From Bradyrhizobium sp. (GTDB lineage Bacteria > Pseudomonadota > Alphaproteobacteria > Rhizobiales > Xanthobacteraceae): a DNA stretch of 7,015 nt. A program made the translations under genes and the position numbers. Shown piece by piece: positions 1 through 5,497 of this stretch. The stretch spans positions 1-7,015 of the forward strand of contig JACDAG010000584.1 in NCBI GenBank assembly GCA_013695565.1, read 5' to 3'. Positions within the stretch are counted from its first letter, which is position 1. The number at the start of each line of letters is the position of its first letter. The notes below the pieces were generated by a model, which had not been told where the DNA came from, did no database searches, and saw nothing but the letters and a program-made list of their open reading frames with translations.

Positions 1-513
1 ATCGCGGTGACCACCGGTCCCGGCAGCTTTACCGGCTTGCGCGTCGGCCTCTCGGCCGCGCGCGGCATTGCGCTGGCGGCCGGAAAACCGGTCGTGGGGT
101 TGACGACGCTGACCGCCTACGCCGCACCCTTCGTCGGCGAAAACAGCCAACACCCGATTATTTCGGCGATCGATGCGCGCCACGACCATGTGTATTTCCA
201 GGTCGTGAGCGGCGACGGAGGCTCGCTGATCAAGCCCAAGGTGGCACCGATATCGGAGGCGCTGGAAGCGTCGCGCTTCGGCGCGCCGCATCTGGTCGGC
301 AATGCCGCCAGAATTCTCGCCGACCGCTGGCCCTCAGATGCGCCGCCGCCGTCCAGGGTCGACATGCAGCCGGCGCCCGACATCAGCTGGGTGGCGTGGC
401 TCGGCGCCGCCGTCAGTCCGGAGATGTCGCCCGCCAGCCCCTATTATCTGCGCGCACCCGATGCCAAGCCGCCCAAGGATCTGTTGCCGCAGGCGTCGCA
501 GCCGGCGTCATGA
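1..513 (+). CDS. tsaB: TsaB, tRNA N6-threonylcarbamoyladenosine synthesis scaffold subunit (5'-truncated by window edge)
   Basis: TsaB is an inactive paralogue of TsaD. In bacteria it forms the TsaB-TsaD-TsaE complex in the cytoplasm, which places threonylcarbamoyl on A37 of ANN-decoding tRNAs. The open frame runs from base 1 with no start in view; the GTG at 7 is an internal Val codon. The 170 residues seen begin just before the family signature TTGPGSFTGLRVG (residues 4-16), followed by an AIDAR block (56-60) and the typical C-terminal YYLRAPDAKPPKD stretch. TsaB is usually about 220-230 residues with this signature near residue 65-75, so roughly 60-70 N-terminal residues lie outside the window. 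The stop TGA (511-513) overlaps the rimI start in an ATGA, so the two are translationally coupled. This tsaB-rimI pairing is common in bacteria. The identification is strong; only the N-terminus is missing. Confidence 0.93.
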   Translation: MAVTTGPGSFTGLRVGLSAARGIALAAGKPVVGLTTLTAYAAPFVGENSQHPIISAIDARHDHVYFQVVSGDGGSLIKPKVAPISEALEASRFGAPHLVGNAARILADRWPSDAPPPSRVDMQPAPDISWVAWLGAAVSPEMSPASPYYLRAPDAKPPKDLLPQASQPAS

Positions 514-1007
514 TGGCCTTGCTTTCAGGACTTTCCGAATGGTGGCGCGGCAGCACCGCTGCGATCGTCGAACCCGCCGCCCAACGCGACGCCGCGCGGC
601 TGGCACAATTGCATGGCGCCTCGTTTCACCGCGGCTGGGGCGAAGGCGAGTTCGAGACGATGCTGACCGAGCGCAACACCCTGGTGCACCGGCTAAGGCT
701 CGGGCGCAAGGTGATCGGGTTCGCGGTCTCGCGCATGGCCGCGGACGAAGCCGAAATATTGTCGATCGCGATCGATGCCGGCCAGCGCGGCCGCGGCCTG
801 TCGCGCAATCTGCTGCTGACCCATCTTGGCCACCTTGCCGGCCGCGGCGTGCGTTCGATATTTCTGGAAGTGGAAGAAAATAACCAGCCGGCGCGACGAC
901 TGTATGAATGGGCCGGTTTCGCCGTCATTGGACGCCGCGAGCGCTATTATCAGCAGCCCGGCGGGGAGCAATTGAATGCACTTCTGATGCGGCGTGAGTT
1001 GTCGTAA
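510..1007 (+). CDS. rimI: RimI-type GNAT protein N-alpha-acetyltransferase
   Basis: A cytoplasmic GNAT enzyme that uses acetyl-CoA to acetylate protein N-termini; in E. coli the best known target is ribosomal protein S18. The 165-residue protein carries the acetyl-CoA loop QRGRGLS (92-98) and the block LEVEENNQPARRLYEWAGF (119-137). Aligned with E. coli RimI, Glu120 matches catalytic Glu103 and Tyr132 matches Tyr115, with the same 12-residue spacing. The last position of the R-x-x-G-x-G/A loop is Ser98 where Gly or Ala is usual. I chose the ATG at 510 because it overlaps the tsaB stop as ATGA; a second ATG at 513 is equally possible. The frame is open further upstream (to 396), but that part lies inside tsaB. 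The tsaB neighbour supports RimI over a generic GNAT, although the exact substrate cannot be read from sequence. Confidence 0.9.
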   Translation: MMALLSGLSEWWRGSTAAIVEPAAQRDAARLAQLHGASFHRGWGEGEFETMLTERNTLVHRLRLGRKVIGFAVSRMAADEAEILSIAIDAGQRGRGLSRNLLLTHLGHLAGRGVRSIFLEVEENNQPARRLYEWAGFAVIGRRERYYQQPGGEQLNALLMRRELS

Positions 1008-1012
1008 ACTGC

Positions 1013-1038
1013 GGGCGGTGGCAAAACACACCCCGCCC
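1013..1038 (+). other. Imperfect hairpin between rimI and mur
   Basis: GGGCGG at 1013-1018 pairs with CCGCCC at 1033-1038. With T1019 bulged, two further G-C pairs form (1020-1021 with 1031-1032), leaving loop CAAAACACA. It starts 6 nt after the rimI stop and ends 20 nt before the mur ATG. No T-run follows. It may be an mRNA stem between two cistrons or chance in GC-rich sequence. Confidence 0.3.
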
Positions 1039-1058
1039 TGTCTCCAAGGCCCGAGATC

Positions 1059-1508
1059 ATGCCCGTACTGAAGTCCCCGCCTGCGCACAAGAATACCGGT
1101 ATCGAGGCACGCTGCGCCGCCACCGGCATGCGCATGACCGAGCAGCGCCGCGTCATCGCGCGGGTATTGGCTGACTCGGTGGACCATCCCGACGTCGAGG
1201 AACTTTACCGGCGCTGCGTCGAGGTCGACGACAAAATCTCGATCTCGACCGTGTACCGCACCGTCAAACTGTTCGAAGACGCCGGGATCATCGAGCGGCA
1301 TGATTTTCGCGAAGGCCGGGCGCGTTACGAGCAGATGCCCGACAGCCATCACGATCACCTGATCAATCTGCGCGACGGCAAGGTGATCGAATTCACCTCG
1401 GAAGAGATCGAGAAGCTGCAGGCCGAAATCGCCCGCAAGCTCGGCTACAAGCTGGTCGATCATCGGCTCGAATTATATTGCGTGCCGCTGGACGAAGATA
1501 AGTCGTAA
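1059..1508 (+). CDS. mur: Fur-superfamily metalloregulator, rhizobial Mur/Fur type
   Basis: A metal-dependent DNA-binding repressor of the Fur superfamily, 149 residues. The N-terminal winged helix includes ATGMRMTEQRRVIARVL (21-37) and the recognition-helix region ISISTVYRTVKLFEDAGI (60-77); the dimerisation domain follows. Aligned with E. coli Fur at a constant offset of +10, the metal ligands are kept: His43, Glu91, His97, His98, Asp99, His100, Glu118 and His135. The Cys pair of E. coli Fur (Cys93/Cys96) is replaced by Asn103 and Asp106, so no structural Cys-x-x-Cys zinc site is present at that position. This pattern and the overall sequence match the alphaproteobacterial Mur group, which in several rhizobia represses manganese uptake genes, while iron control is largely handled by Irr and RirA. 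It is not Irr, whose heme-regulatory features are absent. The start ATG has AAGG at 1046-1049, 9 nt upstream. The metal and targets are inferred, so plain fur is an alternative name. Confidence 0.88.
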   Translation: MPVLKSPPAHKNTGIEARCAATGMRMTEQRRVIARVLADSVDHPDVEELYRRCVEVDDKISISTVYRTVKLFEDAGIIERHDFREGRARYEQMPDSHHDHLINLRDGKVIEFTSEEIEKLQAEIARKLGYKLVDHRLELYCVPLDEDKS

Positions 1509-1514
1509 AGCCGC

Positions 1515-2198
1515 GTGCAAACCTTGAACGCGAATTTCGATCTCATCATTTTCGACTGCGACGGCGTGCTGGTCGACAGCGAGGTGATCTCGTGCCGCGT
1601 TCACGCCGAGATATTGACGCGTCACGGTTACCCGATCACCGCCGAGCAGGTGCGTCAGCGATTTCTCGGACGCACCTCGCTCGATGCAACCACAGAGGTC
1701 GAGCGGGAACTCGGCCGGCCGCTGGCCGAAGCGTACGAGCTGGAACGGCAAACCACGCTGTTTGCAGCACTCGCGGATGCGGTCGAAGCGATCCCGCATC
1801 TTCACGAAACGCTCGACATCATCGACACGCGCAAATGCGTCGCCTCCAGTGCCGTCCACGAAAAGATTTTCACCTCCCTGACGCGGGTGAAGCTGTACGA
1901 CCGCTTTGCCCCGAATATTTATTCGGGATCGCAGGTGAAATTCGGCAAGCCCGCGCCCGACCTATTCCTGTTCGCGGCCGAACAGATGAATGTCCCGCCG
2001 GCGCGGTGCCTCGTGATCGAGGATAGCGTGGCCGGCGTCACCGGGGGCCTGGCCGCCGGCATGATGGTGTTCGGCTTTCACGGCGGCACCCATTGCCGTC
2101 CGGACACCGCCGATACGCTGCGCGCCGCCGGCGCCACGGTCACTTTCGACGATATGCGGCAATTGCCTGAATTAATTGCGCGAATTGGGGCCGATTAG
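1515..2198 (+). CDS. HAD superfamily (subfamily IA) phosphatase, YieH / beta-phosphoglucomutase-like
   Basis: A predicted cytoplasmic, Mg2+-dependent phosphohydrolase of 227 residues. All four HAD motifs are visible: motif I DCDGVLVD (14-21; Asp14 nucleophile, Asp16 acid/base), motif II Ser111/Ser112 in CVASS, motif III Lys145 in KFGKPAPD, and motif IV Glu169-Asp170 in VIEDSVAG. A helical cap lies between motifs I and II (about 25-95). The closest general resemblance is to sugar-phosphate phosphatases such as 6-phosphogluconate phosphatase or phosphoglucomutase-like members, but substrates in this family cannot be predicted from sequence. The GTG start at 1515 is 6 nt after the mur stop and 24 nt before the first motif, so no shorter start keeps motif I intact. 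The Shine-Dalgarno is weak, so coupling to mur translation is likely. The link to metal regulation is unknown. Confidence 0.85.
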   Translation: MQTLNANFDLIIFDCDGVLVDSEVISCRVHAEILTRHGYPITAEQVRQRFLGRTSLDATTEVERELGRPLAEAYELERQTTLFAALADAVEAIPHLHETLDIIDTRKCVASSAVHEKIFTSLTRVKLYDRFAPNIYSGSQVKFGKPAPDLFLFAAEQMNVPPARCLVIEDSVAGVTGGLAAGMMVFGFHGGTHCRPDTADTLRAAGATVTFDDMRQLPELIARIGAD

Positions 2199-2208
2199 GC
2201 GTTTAACA

Positions 2209-2337
2209 CCGTCATTCCGGGATGGTCCGAAGGACCAGACCTCAGATATGCGCTTGCATATCGGGGAATCTTGAGATTCCCCGAGGCGCGATTGCGCCCC
2301 TGAGGTTCGATGCTGGCGCATCGCCCCGGAATGACGG
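2209..2337. repeat. Multi-branched intergenic palindromic repeat (REP/MITE-like)
   Basis: A 129-nt element bounded by a perfect 13-bp inverted repeat, CCGTCATTCCGGG at 2209-2221 and its complement at 2325-2337. Inside lie five hairpins: 2223-2237 (6 bp, GAA loop), 2245-2262 (7 bp, GCTT), 2263-2282 (8 bp, TTGA), 2285-2298 (5 bp, GATT) and 2308-2323 (6 bp, TGGC). The middle three are enclosed by a further 6-bp stem, 2239-2244 with 2301-2306. I count 102 of 129 bases paired. There is no open reading frame and no T-run. From memory, intergenic elements with GTCATTCCGGGG ends are abundant in Bradyrhizobium and relatives, so this is probably one copy of a dispersed family; only one copy lies in the window. 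It could act as a transcript-end stabiliser, a weak terminator or a transposase-mobilised element. Function is not shown. Confidence 0.85.
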
Positions 2338-2347
2338 GGCTAAACCG

Positions 2348-2375
2348 CTGGATTTTCGGCCATTTAGGCTATAAT
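2348..2375 (+). promoter_or_regulatory. Candidate sigma-70-type promoter for the miaB cluster
   Basis: A perfect TATAAT lies at 2370-2375, which is unusual in this GC-rich sequence, inside the only long gap of the window and 52 nt before the miaB ATG. The -35 is poor: CTGGAT at 2348-2353 gives a 16-nt spacer and is only loosely like TTGACA. Transcription would start near 2382. Support comes from position plus the -10 only; the -35 weakness keeps confidence moderate. Confidence 0.4.
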
Positions 2376-2387
2376 TGACCCGGACCG

Positions 2388-2404
2388 GGCGCCGCATGGG
2401 CGCC
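2388..2404 (+). other. GC-rich hairpin in the predicted miaB 5' leader
   Basis: GGCGCC at 2388-2393 pairs with GGCGCC at 2399-2404 across a 5-nt GCATG loop, ending 23 nt before the miaB start. It would sit at the very 5' end of a transcript from the TATAAT at 2370. No T-run follows, so it is not a typical intrinsic terminator. A 5' stabilising stem is one possible role, which is inference. Confidence 0.45.
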
Positions 2405-2427
2405 AAACAACCCCGCATTCAGGTTCC

Positions 2428-3846
2428 ATGAAGCCGCCGCGCAAGCTGCATATCAAATCATATGGCTGCCAGATGAACGTCTACGATGCGCAACGCATGG
2501 TGGACACGCTGGCGGGCGAAGGCTTTGTCGAGACCGATAGCGCCGAGGGTGCGGATCTGGTGATCCTCAACACCTGCCACATCCGCGAAAAGGCCTCCGA
2601 AAAAGTCTACTCCGAGCTTGGACGCTTGCGCGTCGCCAAGGATGAAGCCGCGCGCGACGGCCGCAAGATGAACATCGTCGTCGCCGGCTGCGTCGCGCAG
2701 GCCGAAGGCGAGGAGATCATCCGCCGCGCACCGACGGTCGACGTCGTGGTCGGTCCGCAGAGCTATCATCATCTGCCGCAGCTGCTCGCCCGCGCCAAGA
2801 GCCATGGCCGCGCGCTGGAGACCGAATTCCCGGTCGAGGACAAGTTCGGGTTTTTGCCGCCACCAAAGCCCGCGGCGATCCGCGCGCGCGGCATCTCGTC
2901 GTTCGTGACGGTGCAGGAAGGCTGCGACAAATTCTGCACCTTCTGCGTGGTGCCCTATACGCGCGGCGCCGAAGTCTCGCGCCCGGCGGCCAAGATCATC
3001 GACGACGTGATGCGGCTCGCCGACAATGGCGTGCGCGAGATCACGCTGATCGGGCAGAACGTCAACGCCTATCACGGCGAGGGTCCGGACGGCCGGATCT
3101 GGCCGCTCGGCAGGCTCTTGAATCGTTTGGCCGAAATTCCCGGCATCGTGCGGCTGCGCTACTCGACCAGCCATCCCCGCGACGTCGACGATTCGCTGAT
3201 CGAAGCCCATCGCAACCTGCCCGAACTGATGCCGTTCGTGCATCTGCCGGTGCAATCCGGCTCCGACCGCATTCTGGCTGCCATGAACCGGAAGCATACC
3301 GCGGATGATTACCGCCGCGTCATCGACCGATTTCGCGAAGTCCGCCAAGATATTGCATTTTCTTCGGATTTCATCGTCGGCTTCCCCGGCGAAACCGAGG
3401 GAGAATTTGCCGCAACCCTCGCGCTTGTCATGCAAATCGGATACGCTGGGGCTTATTCGTTCAAATATTCGCCGCGGCCAGGCACGCCGGCGGCGGACAT
3501 GCGGGAGACGGTGTCAGCGGCAGAGATGGACGAGCGATTGGTGCGGCTCCAGGAATTGATCGACAGCCAGCAATCGGCCTTCAACAAGGCCATGATTGGG
3601 ACCACCGTCGATGTGCTGTTCGAACGCGCGGCCCGCAATCCCGGCCAGATCGTCGGCCGTACCGCCTATCTGCAGCCCGCACATGTGATGGCATCAGCTG
3701 ATATCATCGGAACGGTGCTGCCGGTCACCATCGAGAGCCTGGAGCGCTACAGCCTGCTGGGCGAACTCGCTTCGCCCGCTGCGCCGCCTGCATCATCAAC
3801 GATTTTACCAATGACCGATTCTTCTCAAGTGAACGCGGGAGCCTGA
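2428..3846 (+). CDS. miaB: MiaB, tRNA-2-methylthio-N6-dimethylallyladenosine synthase
   Basis: A radical-SAM methylthiotransferase that converts i6A37 to ms2i6A37 in tRNAs reading UNN codons; cytoplasmic, with two [4Fe-4S] clusters. The N-terminal MTTase domain has its three cluster Cys: Cys14 (YGCQMN), Cys50 (NTCHIREKA) and Cys88 (AGCVAQ). The radical-SAM core begins at GCDKFCTFC with Cys166, Cys170 and Cys173, spaced CxxxCxxC, and continues through STSHPRD and HLPVQSGSD (272-280) to DFIVGFPGET (314-323). A TRAM domain fills about 380-446. A 25-residue Ala/Ser/Pro-rich tail (448-472) is not part of the family core. Length 472 fits. NTCHIREKA and the whole-protein match favour MiaB over RimO or MtaB. 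The ATG start is 14 codons before the first cluster Cys; the Shine-Dalgarno (AGG at 2421-2423) is short and close. It heads the miaB-phoH-ybeY-corC-lnt cluster. Confidence 0.96.
   Translation: MKPPRKLHIKSYGCQMNVYDAQRMVDTLAGEGFVETDSAEGADLVILNTCHIREKASEKVYSELGRLRVAKDEAARDGRKMNIVVAGCVAQAEGEEIIRRAPTVDVVVGPQSYHHLPQLLARAKSHGRALETEFPVEDKFGFLPPPKPAAIRARGISSFVTVQEGCDKFCTFCVVPYTRGAEVSRPAAKIIDDVMRLADNGVREITLIGQNVNAYHGEGPDGRIWPLGRLLNRLAEIPGIVRLRYSTSHPRDVDDSLIEAHRNLPELMPFVHLPVQSGSDRILAAMNRKHTADDYRRVIDRFREVRQDIAFSSDFIVGFPGETEGEFAATLALVMQIGYAGAYSFKYSPRPGTPAADMRETVSAAEMDERLVRLQELIDSQQSAFNKAMIGTTVDVLFERAARNPGQIVGRTAYLQPAHVMASADIIGTVLPVTIESLERYSLLGELASPAAPPASSTILPMTDSSQVNAGA
3837..3841 (+). promoter_or_regulatory. 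Ribosome binding site that supports the TTG start of phoH
   Basis: GGGAG lies at the 3' end of miaB with 9 nt before the TTG at 3851. The alternative ATG at 3911 has no comparable site upstream, so this decides the start. Confidence 0.6.
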
Positions 3847-3850
3847 ACCC

Positions 3851-4906
3851 TTGCCCAAAAGCGCATCGGATTCACCTTCATTGGCTCCCAGCCGCAAATT
3901 TGACCGCGACATGCAAATTCCGCCCGAAACCCAAGTCGTCATCGACCTCGATGACAACCGTGCTGCTTCCGCGCTGGTCGGTCCTTACGGGCAGAACCTC
4001 GCGCTGATCGAACGCCGGCTCGGCGTCGTCGTGGATTCCAGAGGCAATCACATCACCATCGCCGGATCGCGCGACGGCTGCGACGCCGCGCGACGCGTGC
4101 TGGAGACGCTCTATGCCCAGGCGCTGCAGGGCCACGAAATGGCGCAGGGCGATGTCGAAGGCGCAATCCGCGCCGTGATCGCGCAGGGCTCGCTGTTCGA
4201 ATTCGACGCCAAGGCCGCCAAGAACGCGTTCGAGACCATCAATCTGCGCAAGCGCCCGGTGCGGGCGCGCACCGCCGCGCAGGATTCCTACATCCGTGCG
4301 TTGAAGCGCAGCGAGATGGTGTTCGGCGTCGGCCCCGCCGGCACCGGCAAGACCTGGCTTGCGGTGGCGCATGCGGCACAATTGTTCGAGCGCAAGGAAG
4401 TCGACCGCATCATCCTGTCGCGACCCGCGGTCGAAGCCGGCGAACGGCTCGGCTTCCTGCCCGGCGACCTCCGCGAAAAGGTCGATCCCTATCTGCGGCC
4501 GATCTACGACGCGCTGTATGACCTGATGGATGCGCGCGTGGTCGAACGCGCGCTGCAGGGCGGCGAGATCGAGATCGCACCGCTCGCCTTCATGCGCGGC
4601 CGCACCCTGACCAATGCCGTCATCATCCTCGACGAGGCGCAAAACACCACGTCGATGCAGATGAAGATGTTCCTGACCCGGCTTGGCGAGAACAGCCGCA
4701 TGATCATCACCGGCGATCCCACCCAGGTCGACCTGCCAAACGGTCAGGCGTCGGGACTCGCGGAAGCCGTCAAGCTGCTCGACGGCGTCGAGGGTATCGC
4801 GCAGGTGAAATTCACTGCCGAGGACGTCATCCGCCACGAACTGGTGGCGCGGATCGTCGCCGCCTATGAGGGATTGCCGCAAAAGCCGGCAACCGGCAAA
4901 TCTTGA
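3851..4906 (+). CDS. phoH: PhoH-family ATPase (YbeZ type)
   Basis: A cytoplasmic P-loop NTPase of the PhoH/YbeZ family, 351 residues. An N-terminal KH-like region (about 28-90) suggests RNA binding. The ATPase domain carries Walker A GPAGTGKT (161-168), an SRPAVEAGERLGFLPGD block (190-206) and Walker B VIILDEAQN (257-265), followed by ITGDPTQVDLP (286-296), the usual sensor region. In E. coli YbeZ interacts with YbeY and is linked to RNA metabolism; the neighbouring ybeY here agrees with that. The exact reaction is not established. The TTG at 3851 lies 4 nt after the miaB stop and has GGGAG 9 nt upstream. Starting at ATG 3911 would cost 20 residues of a poorly conserved, Ser-rich lead and leave all domains intact, so it cannot be excluded. 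The stop TGA overlaps a TTG at 4903 that opens a longer ybeY frame. Confidence 0.93.
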   Translation: MPKSASDSPSLAPSRKFDRDMQIPPETQVVIDLDDNRAASALVGPYGQNLALIERRLGVVVDSRGNHITIAGSRDGCDAARRVLETLYAQALQGHEMAQGDVEGAIRAVIAQGSLFEFDAKAAKNAFETINLRKRPVRARTAAQDSYIRALKRSEMVFGVGPAGTGKTWLAVAHAAQLFERKEVDRIILSRPAVEAGERLGFLPGDLREKVDPYLRPIYDALYDLMDARVVERALQGGEIEIAPLAFMRGRTLTNAVIILDEAQNTTSMQMKMFLTRLGENSRMIITGDPTQVDLPNGQASGLAEAVKLLDGVEGIAQVKFTAEDVIRHELVARIVAAYEGLPQKPATGKS

Positions 4907-4924
4907 GTGCCAGATCTTCGGCTT

Positions 4925-4947
4925 CGGGCCCGCAGCAGGCGGGCCCG
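4925..4947 (+). other. Perfect 9-bp GC hairpin between phoH and ybeY
   Basis: CGGGCCCGC at 4925-4933 is exactly complementary to GCGGGCCCG at 4939-4947, with loop AGCAG. It begins 19 nt after the phoH stop. No T-run follows (the next bases are GGCCGCAACCC), so intrinsic termination is unlikely in the classical sense. If ybeY starts at 4990, the stem is untranslated and lies in the longest gap of the cluster. It might be an mRNA-processing or stability element that sets different levels of phoH and the downstream genes; that role is inference. Confidence 0.6.
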
Positions 4948-4980
4948 GGCCGCAACCCAAATGCTGGACTGCAAAACCCT

Positions 4981-4984
4981 GGAA
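4981..4984 (+). promoter_or_regulatory. Ribosome binding site candidate for ybeY
   Basis: GGAA with 5 nt before the TTG at 4990. The competing TTG at 4903 has no visible Shine-Dalgarno, so this favours the shorter ybeY start. Confidence 0.45.
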
Positions 4985-4989
4985 CGAAA

Positions 4990-5496
4990 TTGTCTTCCGT
5001 CCTCCCCATCACCGAAGTTCTCGTGGTCGCCGATTGCTGGCAGACCGAGCCCGACGCCGAGACCGTGATTCATCGCGCCATCAACGCGGCGGCCGAATTC
5101 GCGCGTGCCGATGTCGGAGACGCCGAACTCGCGGTCATGCTGACCGACGATGCCGGGATTCGCACTTTGAACAGCAACTGGCGCGGCATCGACAAGCCGA
5201 CCAATGTGCTGTCGTTTCCGGCGCTGCAGCCGACCGGGGCGGGAACGCCCGACGATGCGCCGCGCATGCTCGGCGATATCGCCATCGCCTATGAGACGAC
5301 GCGCAAGGAAGCCGACGACGAGCAGAAGCCGTTCGATCATCATCTCAGCCATCTGGCGGTGCATGGGTTCCTGCATCTGATCGGCTGCGATCACGAAAAA
5401 GACGACGACGCCGAGGCCATGGAGAGTCTCGAACAGGAGATCCTCGCGCAACTCGGTATTCCCGATCCGTATGCGGACCGGGAGCGGATGGACTGA
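4990..5496 (+). CDS. ybeY: YbeY, endoribonuclease / rRNA maturation factor
   Basis: A UPF0054 metal-dependent endoribonuclease involved in 16S rRNA 3'-end maturation and ribosome quality control; cytoplasmic. From the TTG at 4990 the protein has 168 residues. The zinc motif HGFLHLIGCDH gives His125-x3-His129-x5-His135. The second signature, NWRGIDKPTNVLSFP (63-77), contains Arg65, equivalent to E. coli Arg59. LGDIAI (94-99) is also typical. The frame stays open to a TTG at 4903 overlapping the phoH stop (197 residues), but that adds 29 Gly/Ser/Pro/Asn-rich residues encoded across a strong hairpin and has no Shine-Dalgarno. I therefore prefer 4990, with GGAA 5 nt upstream, at moderate certainty. 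The stop lies 1 nt before the corC ATG. Confidence 0.93.
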   Translation: MSSVLPITEVLVVADCWQTEPDAETVIHRAINAAAEFARADVGDAELAVMLTDDAGIRTLNSNWRGIDKPTNVLSFPALQPTGAGTPDDAPRMLGDIAIAYETTRKEADDEQKPFDHHLSHLAVHGFLHLIGCDHEKDDDAEAMESLEQEILAQLGIPDPYADRERMD

Positions 5497-5497
5497 C

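Noticed and set aside
302..883. Arg-rich + strand open frame over tsaB and rimI
   Set aside because: It is an out-of-frame reading with very high Arg/Pro content, typical of a GC-rich frame shadow.
2209..2337. CRISPR array or rho-independent terminator
   Set aside because: There is no repeated unit with spacers, and none of the stems is followed by a T-run. The structure is better described as a palindromic repeat.
2458..3435. Open frame of 325 codons on the - strand across miaB
   Set aside because: It is antisense to a fully convincing MiaB with all six cluster Cys; composition is that of a codon-position shadow.
3330..3480. Slightly AT-richer patch inside miaB that might mark recombination
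   Set aside because: The reading frame, motifs (DFIVGFPGET) and family match continue without a break; the shift is too small to support transfer by eye.
3878..4960. Long open frame (360 codons) on the - strand across phoH
   Set aside because: It is the shadow of phoH in a GC-rich gene; the translated product shows no family motif, whereas the + strand has clear Walker A and B motifs.
4903..4989. Start of ybeY at TTG 4903 overlapping the phoH stop
   Set aside because: It would add a low-complexity 29-residue lead encoded through a 9-bp hairpin and lacks a Shine-Dalgarno. It is kept only as an alternative to 4990.
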